Below, piece after piece: positions 1 through 8,000 of a stretch of 10,629 nucleotides of DNA. The stretch's first letter is position 1. Every line of letters starts with the position of its first letter. The stretch comes from Candidatus Hydrogenedentota bacterium (GTDB lineage: Bacteria > Hydrogenedentota > Hydrogenedentia > Hydrogenedentales > CAITNO01): assembly GCA_007118765.1 (NCBI GenBank), contig SKQZ01000052.1:1-10629 (forward strand), read 5' to 3'. A model generated the notes under the pieces. That model had not been told where the DNA came from. It made no database searches and worked only from the letters and a program-made list of their open reading frames with translations. The position numbers and the translations under genes are program-made.

Positions 1-2520
1 AATGCCACGCTCAACTGGGAAATTGACTTGGCCACAAAACCCAGGTGGATAACTTCAATGGAGCCGTCCCAAGGTGAATTGCGTCCGGGTAGAGTGCAAA
101 CCGTGCGCGTTACAACCAATCGCGAAGGGCTTGATCAGGCGGGCGGTTCGCACCGATTCCTGGTGCGTTCCAATGATCCTGATATGCCCGTCGCTGCCGT
201 GGATGTTTCCGTGCTTGTGCCGTATAGAATTGTTATTGGAACGCGGCCCTCACGGCTTAATTTCGGGCGCAGATTGTCAACATTGCCTTTTGAGGTGGCC
301 AACTTGGGCGATGCAGGATTTCCGCTGGACTTTGTGATTACCTCCACCCAGCCCGACTGGGTGTTTGTTGAGCCGTCCCGAGGCCGCAGCATTGGCACAG
401 CCGGTCCAAACAAGGACTGGCAGTTTATTAGCGTTGCCATTGATCGCGGACGCATTACACGCGGCGCCACAGCGAAGCTACGCATCGCAGCGGAGAATGT
501 GCCACCGGATGCGGCGCCGGTGGAGCCGGTCGAGATAGACATCGTTTTCGATGTCTCAGAACTTACCATACAGTCGGCCATTCCGCGCCTGCGCCCGCCA
601 TCGCTCCTGCGCTTCAATTTCTTGTTGCGCGACGCGGCACAGCGTATCTTCCCGGGATTTGAAGATGATCCCACCAACGATCGCTCCCTCTATCGTCTGA
701 GTACGCTTCAGGCCCAGATACTTGAAGATTCCGTGCCTTTGGAACTGTCTGAGACAAATCTGTTCGTGAAAAAAGATGAGACGCTCAGGTTTGCAGTGCT
801 GATTATGCTCGATTATTCCGCCAGTATGGAGCAGGCAGCCATAGACCTTGTGGAGGATGGTCAGCTTGATCCGGGCGGGCGCGCCCCGCTGGATGCCATG
901 TTTATCCAGTCCATCGGCGAGATGCTGCAAGAGCTTCCCGAACATTACCGTGTTGGGCTGGCGGTGTTTAACGAAAGGCGTCCGCTGTGGCAAAGCAATA
1001 TCCGCATGATTACGGGAGCGCCGGATCCCACCGACCCGCGTGCGTTGGAATCATTTGTGTCCGATCGCAGCATTTGGCAATATCGTCTGGAAAACACAAA
1101 CGTAACGGAATATGGTGCAACGCCACTGTGGGAAGCGCTGTTTGATGGCATGTTGGCGATTAACCGACTCGACCGCACCCTGCCGGATTTCGACAGGGTG
1201 GACGAAAGATTTCTTGTTGCCGTTACCGACGGACGTGTGACAACGCCGCCGGGAGACGCGGATTCCTTGCAGCCGTTTTTTGAAGCATCACGGGTGCGGT
1301 TCATGCCCATTGGCTTCGGAAAAAATGTACTCGCCAACTCATTGATTCAGCTAAGCGGTGAGACCGGCGGACACTATTATTCCACGGATAGTTTTGTTGT
1401 GCCGGGCTCCTTTGATGCCAATGGCGATCCGGTTACCATGCCCGTATTTGAAAGTTTGATTGATCGCTGTCGCACCAATCCCGCCGCGGAGAATCCGCAG
1501 TCGTTGCCGCGTGACTTACGCTCTCATGTTGTTATGTCTTATGTGACGCTTAATGAAGAAGGCTCCATGACGGTTGATACACGGCTGGAAGTTGAAGAGG
1601 TAGACCCGTCTGTCAAAGAAACGGCCATCTACGATGACGTACCGGGCCTTGCCATCGCCAATGATGTGCGGCTGGGGCAAATTGGCCTGCGAACGGAAGG
1701 TATTCAAGCTGACGACACTGCGGTGGTGCGCATCTATACGGATTACATGCCGCGCAATATCAGGCGGCTCCAATTTGAAGTGAACGCCGCTGTGCCGTGG
1801 ACAGTCGAACAGGTTGCGTCTGGTCATGGTGGCTTGGTGGCTAACTGGACGCTTACGCGCAATGGCGACATCCTCACCTTGGAGACCAATACCAACCGGC
1901 CCTTGGCCTATGGTGACTATGGAAACCTGTTGGATTTGAGGTTTGAAGGCGCGGCCGCGCCCTTTACGGTTGACTTTACGGTGCTGGACCCGGTGATTGA
2001 CGGTTCAAGCGATGGCAAGTATTTCACGGCGCCGGAAAGCATTGATGTAACCTATGAGCCGTTTGTGGCAACCTCATTCCCCAATCCGGCCTTTGAGTTT
2101 ACACCGACATTTGTCGGCCCGGTATCCAATGTGATTAATGTCGATCCCGTGGATGTGCCTGCTACGCTGTTGGTTGAAAATGTCGGCGGCCAACACATGC
2201 CCACGCTGGCAGCCTTGTATTGGCGTGTGCGCACGGGAACGGGATATATTGCCGGTACAACGCCCATTCCCGTTGACTTTGAATATGACGGGGCAGATCC
2301 TGTTGAAGATGACTTTTATCTGGTGGACCCCGTGCGCAATAATCTCGGCATTCCTGGCATTGCCGACTTCGGAAGTTTTGTGCCTGAATTCCTCTTGGAC
2401 GACAATGACGATCCGATTCCGGGTGTTTACAGCACACAGTTTTACATTGACGTCTATTACGGGTCGTTGTATATGAGCTTTGAACACGGTCCCTATTACC
2501 TGCGGTATGTCGTTAATTAA
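1..2520 (+). CDS. Secreted/surface protein with BACON-like, vWFA and cohesin-like domains (5' end missing)
   Basis: The reading frame is already open at the first base and ends at TAA 2518-2520, giving 839 codons; the true start and any signal peptide lie to the left. Residues are counted from the first codon. About 4-75 resemble a BACON domain (tryptophan-rich strand, then a W..s.eP..G pattern). About 78-185 look like a second copy (LNFG, then DWVFVEPSRG). About 262-470 form a von Willebrand A domain with a complete metal site: DYSAS at 271-275, the Thr of GATPLW at 374 and the Asp of VTDGR at 410. About 550-670 resemble a cohesin-like beta sandwich (RRLQFEV, GDILTLET, GNLLDLRF). The last 150 residues are beta-rich and acidic, without a recognised family. 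BACON domains usually bind carbohydrate or mucin; vWFA domains bind protein partners through a divalent metal. I infer an exported adhesion or matrix protein. No C-terminal anchor or sorting motif is evident. Confidence 0.85.
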   Translation, partial: NATLNWEIDLATKPRWITSMEPSQGELRPGRVQTVRVTTNREGLDQAGGSHRFLVRSNDPDMPVAAVDVSVLVPYRIVIGTRPSRLNFGRRLSTLPFEVANLGDAGFPLDFVITSTQPDWVFVEPSRGRSIGTAGPNKDWQFISVAIDRGRITRGATAKLRIAAENVPPDAAPVEPVEIDIVFDVSELTIQSAIPRLRPPSLLRFNFLLRDAAQRIFPGFEDDPTNDRSLYRLSTLQAQILEDSVPLELSETNLFVKKDETLRFAVLIMLDYSASMEQAAIDLVEDGQLDPGGRAPLDAMFIQSIGEMLQELPEHYRVGLAVFNERRPLWQSNIRMITGAPDPTDPRALESFVSDRSIWQYRLENTNVTEYGATPLWEALFDGMLAINRLDRTLPDFDRVDERFLVAVTDGRVTTPPGDADSLQPFFEASRVRFMPIGFGKNVLANSLIQLSGETGGHYYSTDSFVVPGSFDANGDPVTMPVFESLIDRCRTNPAAENPQSLPRDLRSHVVMSYVTLNEEGSMTVDTRLEVEEVDPSVKETAIYDDVPGLAIANDVRLGQIGLRTEGIQADDTAVVRIYTDYMPRNIRRLQFEVNAAVPWTVEQVASGHGGLVANWTLTRNGDILTLETNTNRPLAYGDYGNLLDLRFEGAAAPFTVDFTVLDPVIDGSSDGKYFTAPESIDVTYEPFVATSFPNPAFEFTPTFVGPVSNVINVDPVDVPATLLVENVGGQHMPTLAALYWRVRTGTGYIAGTTPIPVDFEYDGADPVEDDFYLVDPVRNNLGIPGIADFGSFVPEFLLDDNDDPIPGVYSTQFYIDVYYGSLYMSFEHGPYYLRYVVN

Positions 2521-2851
2521 AACCTTATCAGCGGCATCTGTTATAACAAACATGAAGTTCGACGGTTTTATACCCTGCACGGCATGCCCTCCCGGGTGAA
2601 ATCGGGGATTCAAAAGTCCACGCGGAAAGATGGGCGTACAGCCGGATTCGGTCGCGTGCGGAAACGGTGACGGGGAAGGTTTTCGCTTCGCCCCACTGGT
2701 GCGCGGACAGCGTCAGCGTTAAGCTGATGACTTGTTGGGAGCCGTGAACAAGGCAGGTCACGTGTGAGTCTGGAGGTTTCCGAAAGGTCGGCGCAACCGT
2801 GACAGAGTTGTTGCGAATGCGGTGTTCGATTCAATAAAGGAAGGTGGAACC
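2521..2851. other. Intergenic spacer with potential RNA hairpins, no gene seen
   Basis: This 331-base gap has no convincing coding frame. It contains several short complementary segments: CACGCG near 2619 with CGCGTG near 2653, enclosing a small CCG/CGG hairpin; GGGG near 2672 with CCCC near 2691; and TCAGC/GCTGA around 2713-2727 with a five-base loop. I could not match it to RNase P RNA, tmRNA, SRP RNA, a tRNA or a riboswitch class. I saw no clear sigma70 promoter for the downstream cluster, but the promoter must lie here or further upstream. The final bases supply the ribosome binding site of the gene starting at 2852. Confidence 0.4.
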
Positions 2852-3040
2852 ATGGATAACAAAGATTTTACGATGGCGTTGTTCGTGCCGGGTATTTGGG
2901 TGGCGTGGCTGCTGTTCAATATTGTGTTTACGTTGGCATCGCCCGTATTGTTCTTCATTGCACTTTTTAACGAACATACGCCGCTGTCCCTTATCATTCA
3001 TCTCGTTGAAACAGGTGTCGGCGGTCTGGCCGGGGATTAA
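2852..3040 (+). CDS. Small membrane protein, copy A of a tandem pair
   Basis: This 62-residue protein starts at ATG 2852, preceded by a strong GGAAGGTGG about five bases upstream; an in-frame GTG at 2822 has no such site. Residues 1-7 are polar and charged (MDNKDFT). Residues 8-39 are almost wholly hydrophobic, with Pro at 13 and 31, so they form either one long kinked membrane helix or a tight helical hairpin. The tail (about 40-62) is only partly hydrophobic. Aligned without gaps, it shares 18 of its first 39 residues with the protein at 3109-3291, including VPG, WV, TL and SPVLFF, so the two are tandem duplicates. It lies 68 bases before its paralog and is probably cotranscribed with it and with the DUF4870/caspase-like gene. 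I do not recognise a named family. The function is unknown; a partner or regulator of the larger membrane protein is a context-based guess. Confidence 0.78.
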   Translation: MDNKDFTMALFVPGIWVAWLLFNIVFTLASPVLFFIALFNEHTPLSLIIHLVETGVGGLAGD

Positions 3041-3108
3041 ATTTTGCGCAGGAAGTGGACGTAGTATTCGTGCAAGAGCGGACACTCTAACTGGAAAGGT
3101 CGGACGTG

Positions 3109-3291
3109 ATGGAAGACAAAAGACTGGGTTTGGCGCTTTTGGTGCCGGGACTGTGGGTATCCTCAATAGTCTGGTTTGTAATCTATACGTTATTCTCGCC
3201 TGTGTTGTTTTTTGCCATGTGGTTTAGTCCTTCCCCCCAGGAAATAATAGACCAGATCATGGAAGCGGCATCCGTCGAGATTGAATTGTAG
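3109..3291 (+). CDS. Small membrane protein, copy B of a tandem pair
   Basis: This 60-residue protein starts at ATG 3109, with GGAAAGG at 3093-3099 about nine bases upstream. GTG 3106 is also in frame, but the ATG aligns with the first residue of paralog A. The N terminus is short and charged (MEDKR), followed by a hydrophobic stretch at about 6-39 that keeps the AL.VPG.WV and TL.SPVLFF signatures of copy A. The C-terminal 20 residues are acidic and probably helical (QEIIDQIMEAASVEIEL), unlike the tail of copy A, so the two copies have diverged after the membrane segment. Its stop at 3289-3291 lies ten bases before the start of the next gene, which implies translation from one message. No known family is recognised. 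A membrane location is well supported; any role is inferred only from its neighbours. Confidence 0.8.
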   Translation: MEDKRLGLALLVPGLWVSSIVWFVIYTLFSPVLFFAMWFSPSPQEIIDQIMEAASVEIEL

Positions 3292-3301
3292 AAGTGGTGT
3301 A

Positions 3302-4216
3302 ATGAGGTCGCTTGCCCGCAAGGAACGCACGTTGGCGCTGCTGTGCTACTTGGGGGTTGTCCCGGCGGCTTTGTACTGCAAAAAGAAGCATCCCTCTGAT
3401 TATTGCACGCTTCACGCCAAACAAGCGCTTGTACTGTTTGGTTTCCTCGCCATCATTGTTGTGCTGTTGGCAGTGCTTGTGCTGTTGTTGTCCTATGGCA
3501 TGGTGCATCACCGGCAGCTGGTCGAACGCTGGCCCTCCGAAGTCTGGTTGCTAAGCCTCGGGCGCAAATTGCTTATTGTCTGGGCCGTGTTCTGGGGGTA
3601 TGCCGTTGTCCGCGCTGTCCGCGGTTCCGCTGTTCCCGTACCCTATTTATCCCGAGCGCTACGATCACGGTGGCTCCCAAACACAGGCGCCATTTTCGTG
3701 GTGTCCCTGGTGGTGATTGCGGTTGTCATGTGTCCCATCGTCGTGAGGGCGCACACCTTGACAACCGAACGCGAAGAAGCCGGGAAGGTCTTTGTTGTCT
3801 ATGATGATTTGGGGCGATTCCCGCGCTTTCTGTTTTCGTTTGCTGTCTACCCCATTACGCGTTCGGCGGTGGCGCGTCACGGCCATGATAGCGTTGTAAT
3901 GGCGCCCATGACCCGCACCGCCATAAAAACCGCATTAACACAGGGCACGTTTGTGATTATTGCGTCCCACGGCACAGCGCAGGGACTTCTCCTTGAGGAA
4001 GGGTACTTTACGCCGGACGATGTGCCGCCCCTGCACGATCATACGCCTCTGCAATTTGTGTATCTGGCGGGCTGCGATAGCGGCGCCCAGCGACAGGCAT
4101 GGGAGACGGCGTTGTATCCTGCCACGGTAAAAACGTACGACAGGCTGACCCCTGTAATTGAACATTTATGGTGGTTCTGGATCGAAGGCCCAAAACATGT
4201 TCGCGCATATTCATGA
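3302..4216 (+). CDS. DUF4870/Tic20-like membrane domain fused to a caspase/CHAT-like domain
   Basis: This protein has 304 residues from ATG 3302; an earlier TTG at 3281 would overlap the upstream gene, and neither start has a strong ribosome site. Residues 1-110 look like DUF4870/Tic20-type: RKERTLALLCYLG, then a KKKH loop, then HAKQAL at 38-43, with hydrophobic segments at about 10-25, 42-66 and 85-104. A further membrane helix spans about 129-149. The soluble C-terminal part (about 162-304) shows strand KVFVVYDD, a helix before TFVIIASHG (His223) and strand FVYLAGCDSG (Cys258), followed by EHLWWFW near the end. The order strand-HG-strand-C matches the clan CD layout of caspases and CHAT peptidases, so His223 and Cys258 would be the catalytic pair. 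This fold assignment is by pattern only. The side of the membrane facing the C-terminal domain is unclear, because positive residues sit in the N terminus and in loops 1 and 3. It is the last gene of the three-gene cluster. Confidence 0.75.
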   Translation: MRSLARKERTLALLCYLGVVPAALYCKKKHPSDYCTLHAKQALVLFGFLAIIVVLLAVLVLLLSYGMVHHRQLVERWPSEVWLLSLGRKLLIVWAVFWGYAVVRAVRGSAVPVPYLSRALRSRWLPNTGAIFVVSLVVIAVVMCPIVVRAHTLTTEREEAGKVFVVYDDLGRFPRFLFSFAVYPITRSAVARHGHDSVVMAPMTRTAIKTALTQGTFVIIASHGTAQGLLLEEGYFTPDDVPPLHDHTPLQFVYLAGCDSGAQRQAWETALYPATVKTYDRLTPVIEHLWWFWIEGPKHVRAYS

Positions 4217-4228
4217 ATCAGGCGCGAA
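4200..4228. terminator. Stem-loop at the convergent gene junction
   Basis: TTCGCGC (4200-4206) is exactly complementary to GCGCGAA (4222-4228), and the palindrome ATTCATGAAT (4209-4218) lies between them. The structure straddles the TGA of the plus-strand gene (4214-4216) and lies about 40 bases past the dapB stop on the minus strand. Such a hairpin could end or protect both converging transcripts. No run of T follows on the plus strand and only a weak one (TTTT after seven bases) on the minus strand, so it is not a classic intrinsic terminator. Confidence 0.35.
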
Positions 4229-4265
4229 GGGTATTCATTCATATCGGCGCTGTAGTTGTACGGCC

Positions 4266-5069
4266 TTATTTCAGCCCAAGCACATCCTGCATGTCATACA
4301 AACCCGGTTCTGACCTTTGCACGGCATATTTCGCTGCAAGCAAGGCGCCACGCGCGAAATTATCACGGTTGTGGGCTTTGTGAACAAGTTCGATGCGTTC
4401 GCCATTTCCGATAAAAGAGACGGTGTGCTCACCCACTACGTCACCGCCACGCAGTGCATGCACCCCTATCTGGCGTTCCGGGCGCGCGCCGACCAAGCCC
4501 TCGCGTCCAAATACCGCATCCGCAGGCCAATCAAGCCCCAGACCCTCAGCGGCGCGTTCACCCAAGCGCACGGCCGTGCCGCTTGGACTGTCCTTTTTCT
4601 GGTTGTGGTGAGTCTCCACTATTTCGACATTGTAGGCAAGCCCAAGCGTGGCGGCGACTTCCTTGGTTAACTTAAACAACAGATTGACGCCGATGCTCAT
4701 GTTCGGCGCGTAAACAATCGGGACATCCGCCGCAGCCTTTTGCAGGCTGGCGACTTGTTGCGGGGTTAATCCCGTGGCGCCCACCACCGCCGGTTTGCCT
4801 GTCGCCGCCGCAGCGCACGTATTTTCAACACAGGCGTCTGCGCCGGTGAAATCAATCAATACATCTGATGCCGCAAGCGCCTCGCTGGGGTCGGGACTTG
4901 CAATGACAATGCGTTGTGCGCCGGTTGCATCGGTAATGTAAATCTCCTGCCCTGCATTGGACGGCACATCGAAAGCGCCGCCGATGTCCATGTCTGTCTC
5001 CAAGGCCGCCAATTCAACAATGCGCCTGCCCATGCGCCCGCATACGCCGGCCATGCATATCTTAATCAT
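4266..5069 (-). CDS. dapB: 4-hydroxy-tetrahydrodipicolinate reductase
   Basis: DapB reduces 4-hydroxy-tetrahydrodipicolinate with NAD(P)H in the cytoplasmic diaminopimelate/lysine pathway, which supplies lysine and cell-wall precursors. From ATG 5069 the protein has 267 residues, a normal DapB length. The nucleotide site is the GVCGRMGR motif at 8-15, with Cys where many homologs have another small residue. The catalytic signature ETHHNQKKDSPSGTA starts at 152; His154 and Lys158 correspond to the E. coli His159/Lys163 pair. APNMSIGVN (121-129) and the C-terminal HKAHNRDNFARGAL are also typical. I chose ATG 5069 because AAAGGG at 5079-5084 lies nine bases ahead; ATG 5078, three codons earlier, abuts that site directly. 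It begins 24 bases after the stop of the GH13 gene on the same strand and has no obvious promoter of its own, so cotranscription is likely. Confidence 0.96.
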   Translation of the reverse strand: MIKICMAGVCGRMGRRIVELAALETDMDIGGAFDVPSNAGQEIYITDATGAQRIVIASPDPSEALAASDVLIDFTGADACVENTCAAAATGKPAVVGATGLTPQQVASLQKAAADVPIVYAPNMSIGVNLLFKLTKEVAATLGLAYNVEIVETHHNQKKDSPSGTAVRLGERAAEGLGLDWPADAVFGREGLVGARPERQIGVHALRGGDVVGEHTVSFIGNGERIELVHKAHNRDNFARGALLAAKYAVQRSEPGLYDMQDVLGLK

Positions 5070-5093
5070 GGTGGTCATCCCTTTATCGTGTGG

Positions 5094-8000
5094 TTATCTC
5101 AACGCCTCCAGCATGCGATCCATATCATAGCCCGTGTCGGATGCAGCGTGGAGGATGTCTTGAATGTTTTCGTAACACATCATAAGCCGTGTTACGGTAA
5201 TGTGGCCTGTTTGTTGAAGCGCCAGCGCATTGCACAAGAACAGTGTGTGCATGAAACGTTCCAACTGCTCTTTATTGAGCCACCGCCGATTGTTAAATCG
5301 GTTTACCTGCAGTATGGCGCGTGTATTGCCGTCTTCAAACATGGCATACAGCACCGGCCCCCAGATTTCAGAATCCAGCGACAAAAGCCGTTCCCGGTGC
5401 GCCATACAGCCATAAGCGAGCCAGGCGTCCTGTTGCGCCTGCCAGCCGTCGTCATTATCCGCTTCAGCAAATGCGCGCGCAATATGCTTGACCAGCAGCC
5501 AGGATCGCATCCAACCGGCTGTTTGCCCCTCCACTATCGGGACATCCGCTTCGGGCGCAGCCCCCAACGCGCCAATGGGTCGCAACAGACAGTACACGGC
5601 CAGAGATCGCCAGTGTTTTGCGCGTTCTTCCGGCGAGGCATCGGCATCAGGAAGTCCGGCCAACAAATACGTGCGCACAGGTTGTGGCAGCTGCGCCGGA
5701 GCGGGAGCGGCGCAAAAGGCGCGCAAGTCGCGGGCACATTCTTCAATATCAGCCAATACCGCCGGAACACGATCCGGTGTTCCCACCGCCTTGGCCACCG
5801 CCACAACAAAGGCGCGTACCGTTTCTTGCCAGGCCCCTGCCGATTTTGTGCCGAGCAACTGGGCCGGCATATCGCTTGTCATCATGGCGCGGAACGGTTC
5901 CAGAATCTCCGCCAGATGCATTTCAATGTAGGCCTCTTCCATGTCGGGCACGCCCTGATCGCCAAGCTGCTGATGAAGTCGGCCCCACGAGTTATCGTTG
6001 TCACAAATCTGTCGTATATGGATAAACGCTTTGTACTCATAAGCCTGCAACTCAAAGTGGAGCCCCTGTTCCGCAATGGTTGCATTATGCCGCAGATATT
6101 CCAGTCTGGTGCGTTCATCACGCAATATCACATAATACCGGGGGTCGGTGTTCAGGTGCAGCGTCTCAGCCAGCGGTCGCCTCCGCAATCGTTGTTCATC
6201 GCCCCGCGCTTCATTGATGGCAGTGGACGTATGCAATACGCCGCGGGTAGTGTTGTATGCGTTGTTATACACAATCAGCGCCCGCTCGTCATGCACACGG
6301 TTGCTGTAAGCAAATACGTTCTCATCCACCCACCCGTCAGGCGTGACAAAATCAAACAACGCAAAATGATCTGCGCCGCTGAACAGGTAACGTTTTCGGA
6401 GCAATGGAAACACTTCGCGTTCGTGCCGTTCGATAAGCCATGTGTCCGGCGTCTCTTCGTGATAAGCCCGCCGATACTCCATGCCGTACTTCTCTGCGTA
6501 TCCTTCTACCTGGCCGTGGCCAAACATGGGCAGGCCGGGCATGGTTGCCAACATGACCGCCACGCCAAAGTACTTATCGCCTTTGCCGAATTGTGCCTGC
6601 GCCGTATCTTCATCGGGATTGTTCATGAAATTGACGAACCGCTGCAATACGGCCGGACTGAACTCAAGCACGTTCTTGATGGTCTGGCGGTATTTGTCAT
6701 TCTCTTCGAGCTTCAGCATGTTCATGAACGCGCTGTTGTATACACGGTGCATACCGAGCGTACGTACAAAGTATCCTTCCATCAACCAGAACGCTTCGGC
6801 CAGCAGCAGGGTGTCGGGCGCTTCCGCGGCAATCCGGTCAACCACCTCGCGCCAAAACTCTGCAGGAAACACCTGGTCAAAGGCGTCTTTGTCAAGTCCG
6901 TGTTCCGCACGCGACGGGATGGCGCCCCCTTCGCCGGGCCGCGGGAACCAAAGCCGTTGATAATGTCGTTTGGCGAGCGTCATGGCCGCATCAAAACGAA
7001 TGATGGGAAACATCCGCGCCACATGGACAATGGTGTTGATTACCGCTTCCCGCGTCTCGGCGGAAAGGAAATTTAACTGTGCCGTGTCGTTCCAAGGCAT
7101 GCTTGTGCCGTCGTTGCCGTGATAGATATAGCGCACGTCACCAGTGTGATTGTCCACCCGCTTGAACACCACGGCGGCGTCGCTATGATTCCAGTAACCG
7201 TCTTCAATGTAAAGACCTACCCGATCATCAGACGACAAGTCGGGGCCGTTAAAGGTGTAGCCCGGGAACGGCGATTCCCGCAATTGCAAAAACCAGTCCG
7301 GGTGTTCCACCACCCAGCGCGAATACAGGCCCACATGATTGGGCACCATGTCGCCCGCCAGCCGTATGCCGCGCTGACGCGCACGAGTTGCCAAATCATG
7401 GAAGGCCGCTTCGCCGCCCAGGTCGTCGGCGATTACATAATCGTAGAGGCTGTAGGCCGAGGAGGCCGCCTCGGGGTTTCCCATGCGCTGCTTTATCTCG
7501 CGTGACGCCGGAGAGCGCTCCCATACGCCAATGAGCCAGAGCGCATTAAAGCCCCACGCCGCGAGACGGTCCAGTTCTTCATCGGGGATGTCGCTTAGTG
7601 TTGTCAATACGCGGTTATATTGCTTTGACAGTTGGTCAAGCCATACATAAGCCAGCTTGGCAATCAATACCACATGCGGCATCCAGTCTTCGTCCTGCGA
7701 AAAGGCCTCCGGTTCTTCATAATCCTGTGAATGGAAGGCGAGTGTACTTGCCGGACCGGGGCCCAATCCGCGCATCATGGTTTCTTCGCGCAACACGCCA
7801 CGGGTCAGCAGCAACTGTTCCAGAAGCGCCTCCGGGAGCCATGCACGCCACCGTTTCATGATGTATTCAATCTGCCCCTCAAGTGAATCCGGGCTGTTGC
7901 GTATGGGTTCCCGCAATAATTGCAGCAACGTGAATGACGTATCGGGAAAAGGCGGCTGCGTGGCAAGCCACTCATCAACCCCCTCCACCAGCAGATCATA

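Noticed and set aside
2586..2700. Possible RNase P or SRP-type RNA
   Set aside because: Conserved core segments of RNase P RNA and the SRP tetraloop/GGAAG pairing region are not found, so only an unspecified structured spacer is reported.
2528..2761. A minus-strand frame containing SLTLTLSAHQWGE
   Set aside because: The translation resembles the LTLTLS-type peptides produced when REP-like repeats are translated by mistake. No ribosome site or homology pattern supports it, and no second copy of the DNA is present in the window.
2813..2836. T-loop-like TTCGATTC suggesting a tRNA
   Set aside because: The flanking bases do not form a T stem and no acceptor or anticodon arm is found in the expected places.
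3070..3090. A short frame reading V-Q-E-R-T-L before a stop, similar to KERTL at the start of the DUF4870-type gene
   Set aside because: Only four residues agree, with every shared codon differing at its third base; this is too little to claim a degraded duplicate.
4914..7076. A 720-codon open frame on the plus strand
   Set aside because: It lies wholly antisense to dapB and the GH13 gene, whose frame carries clear catalytic motifs. Its own translation is rich in Cys, His and Arg with no domain pattern, as expected of a shadow frame.
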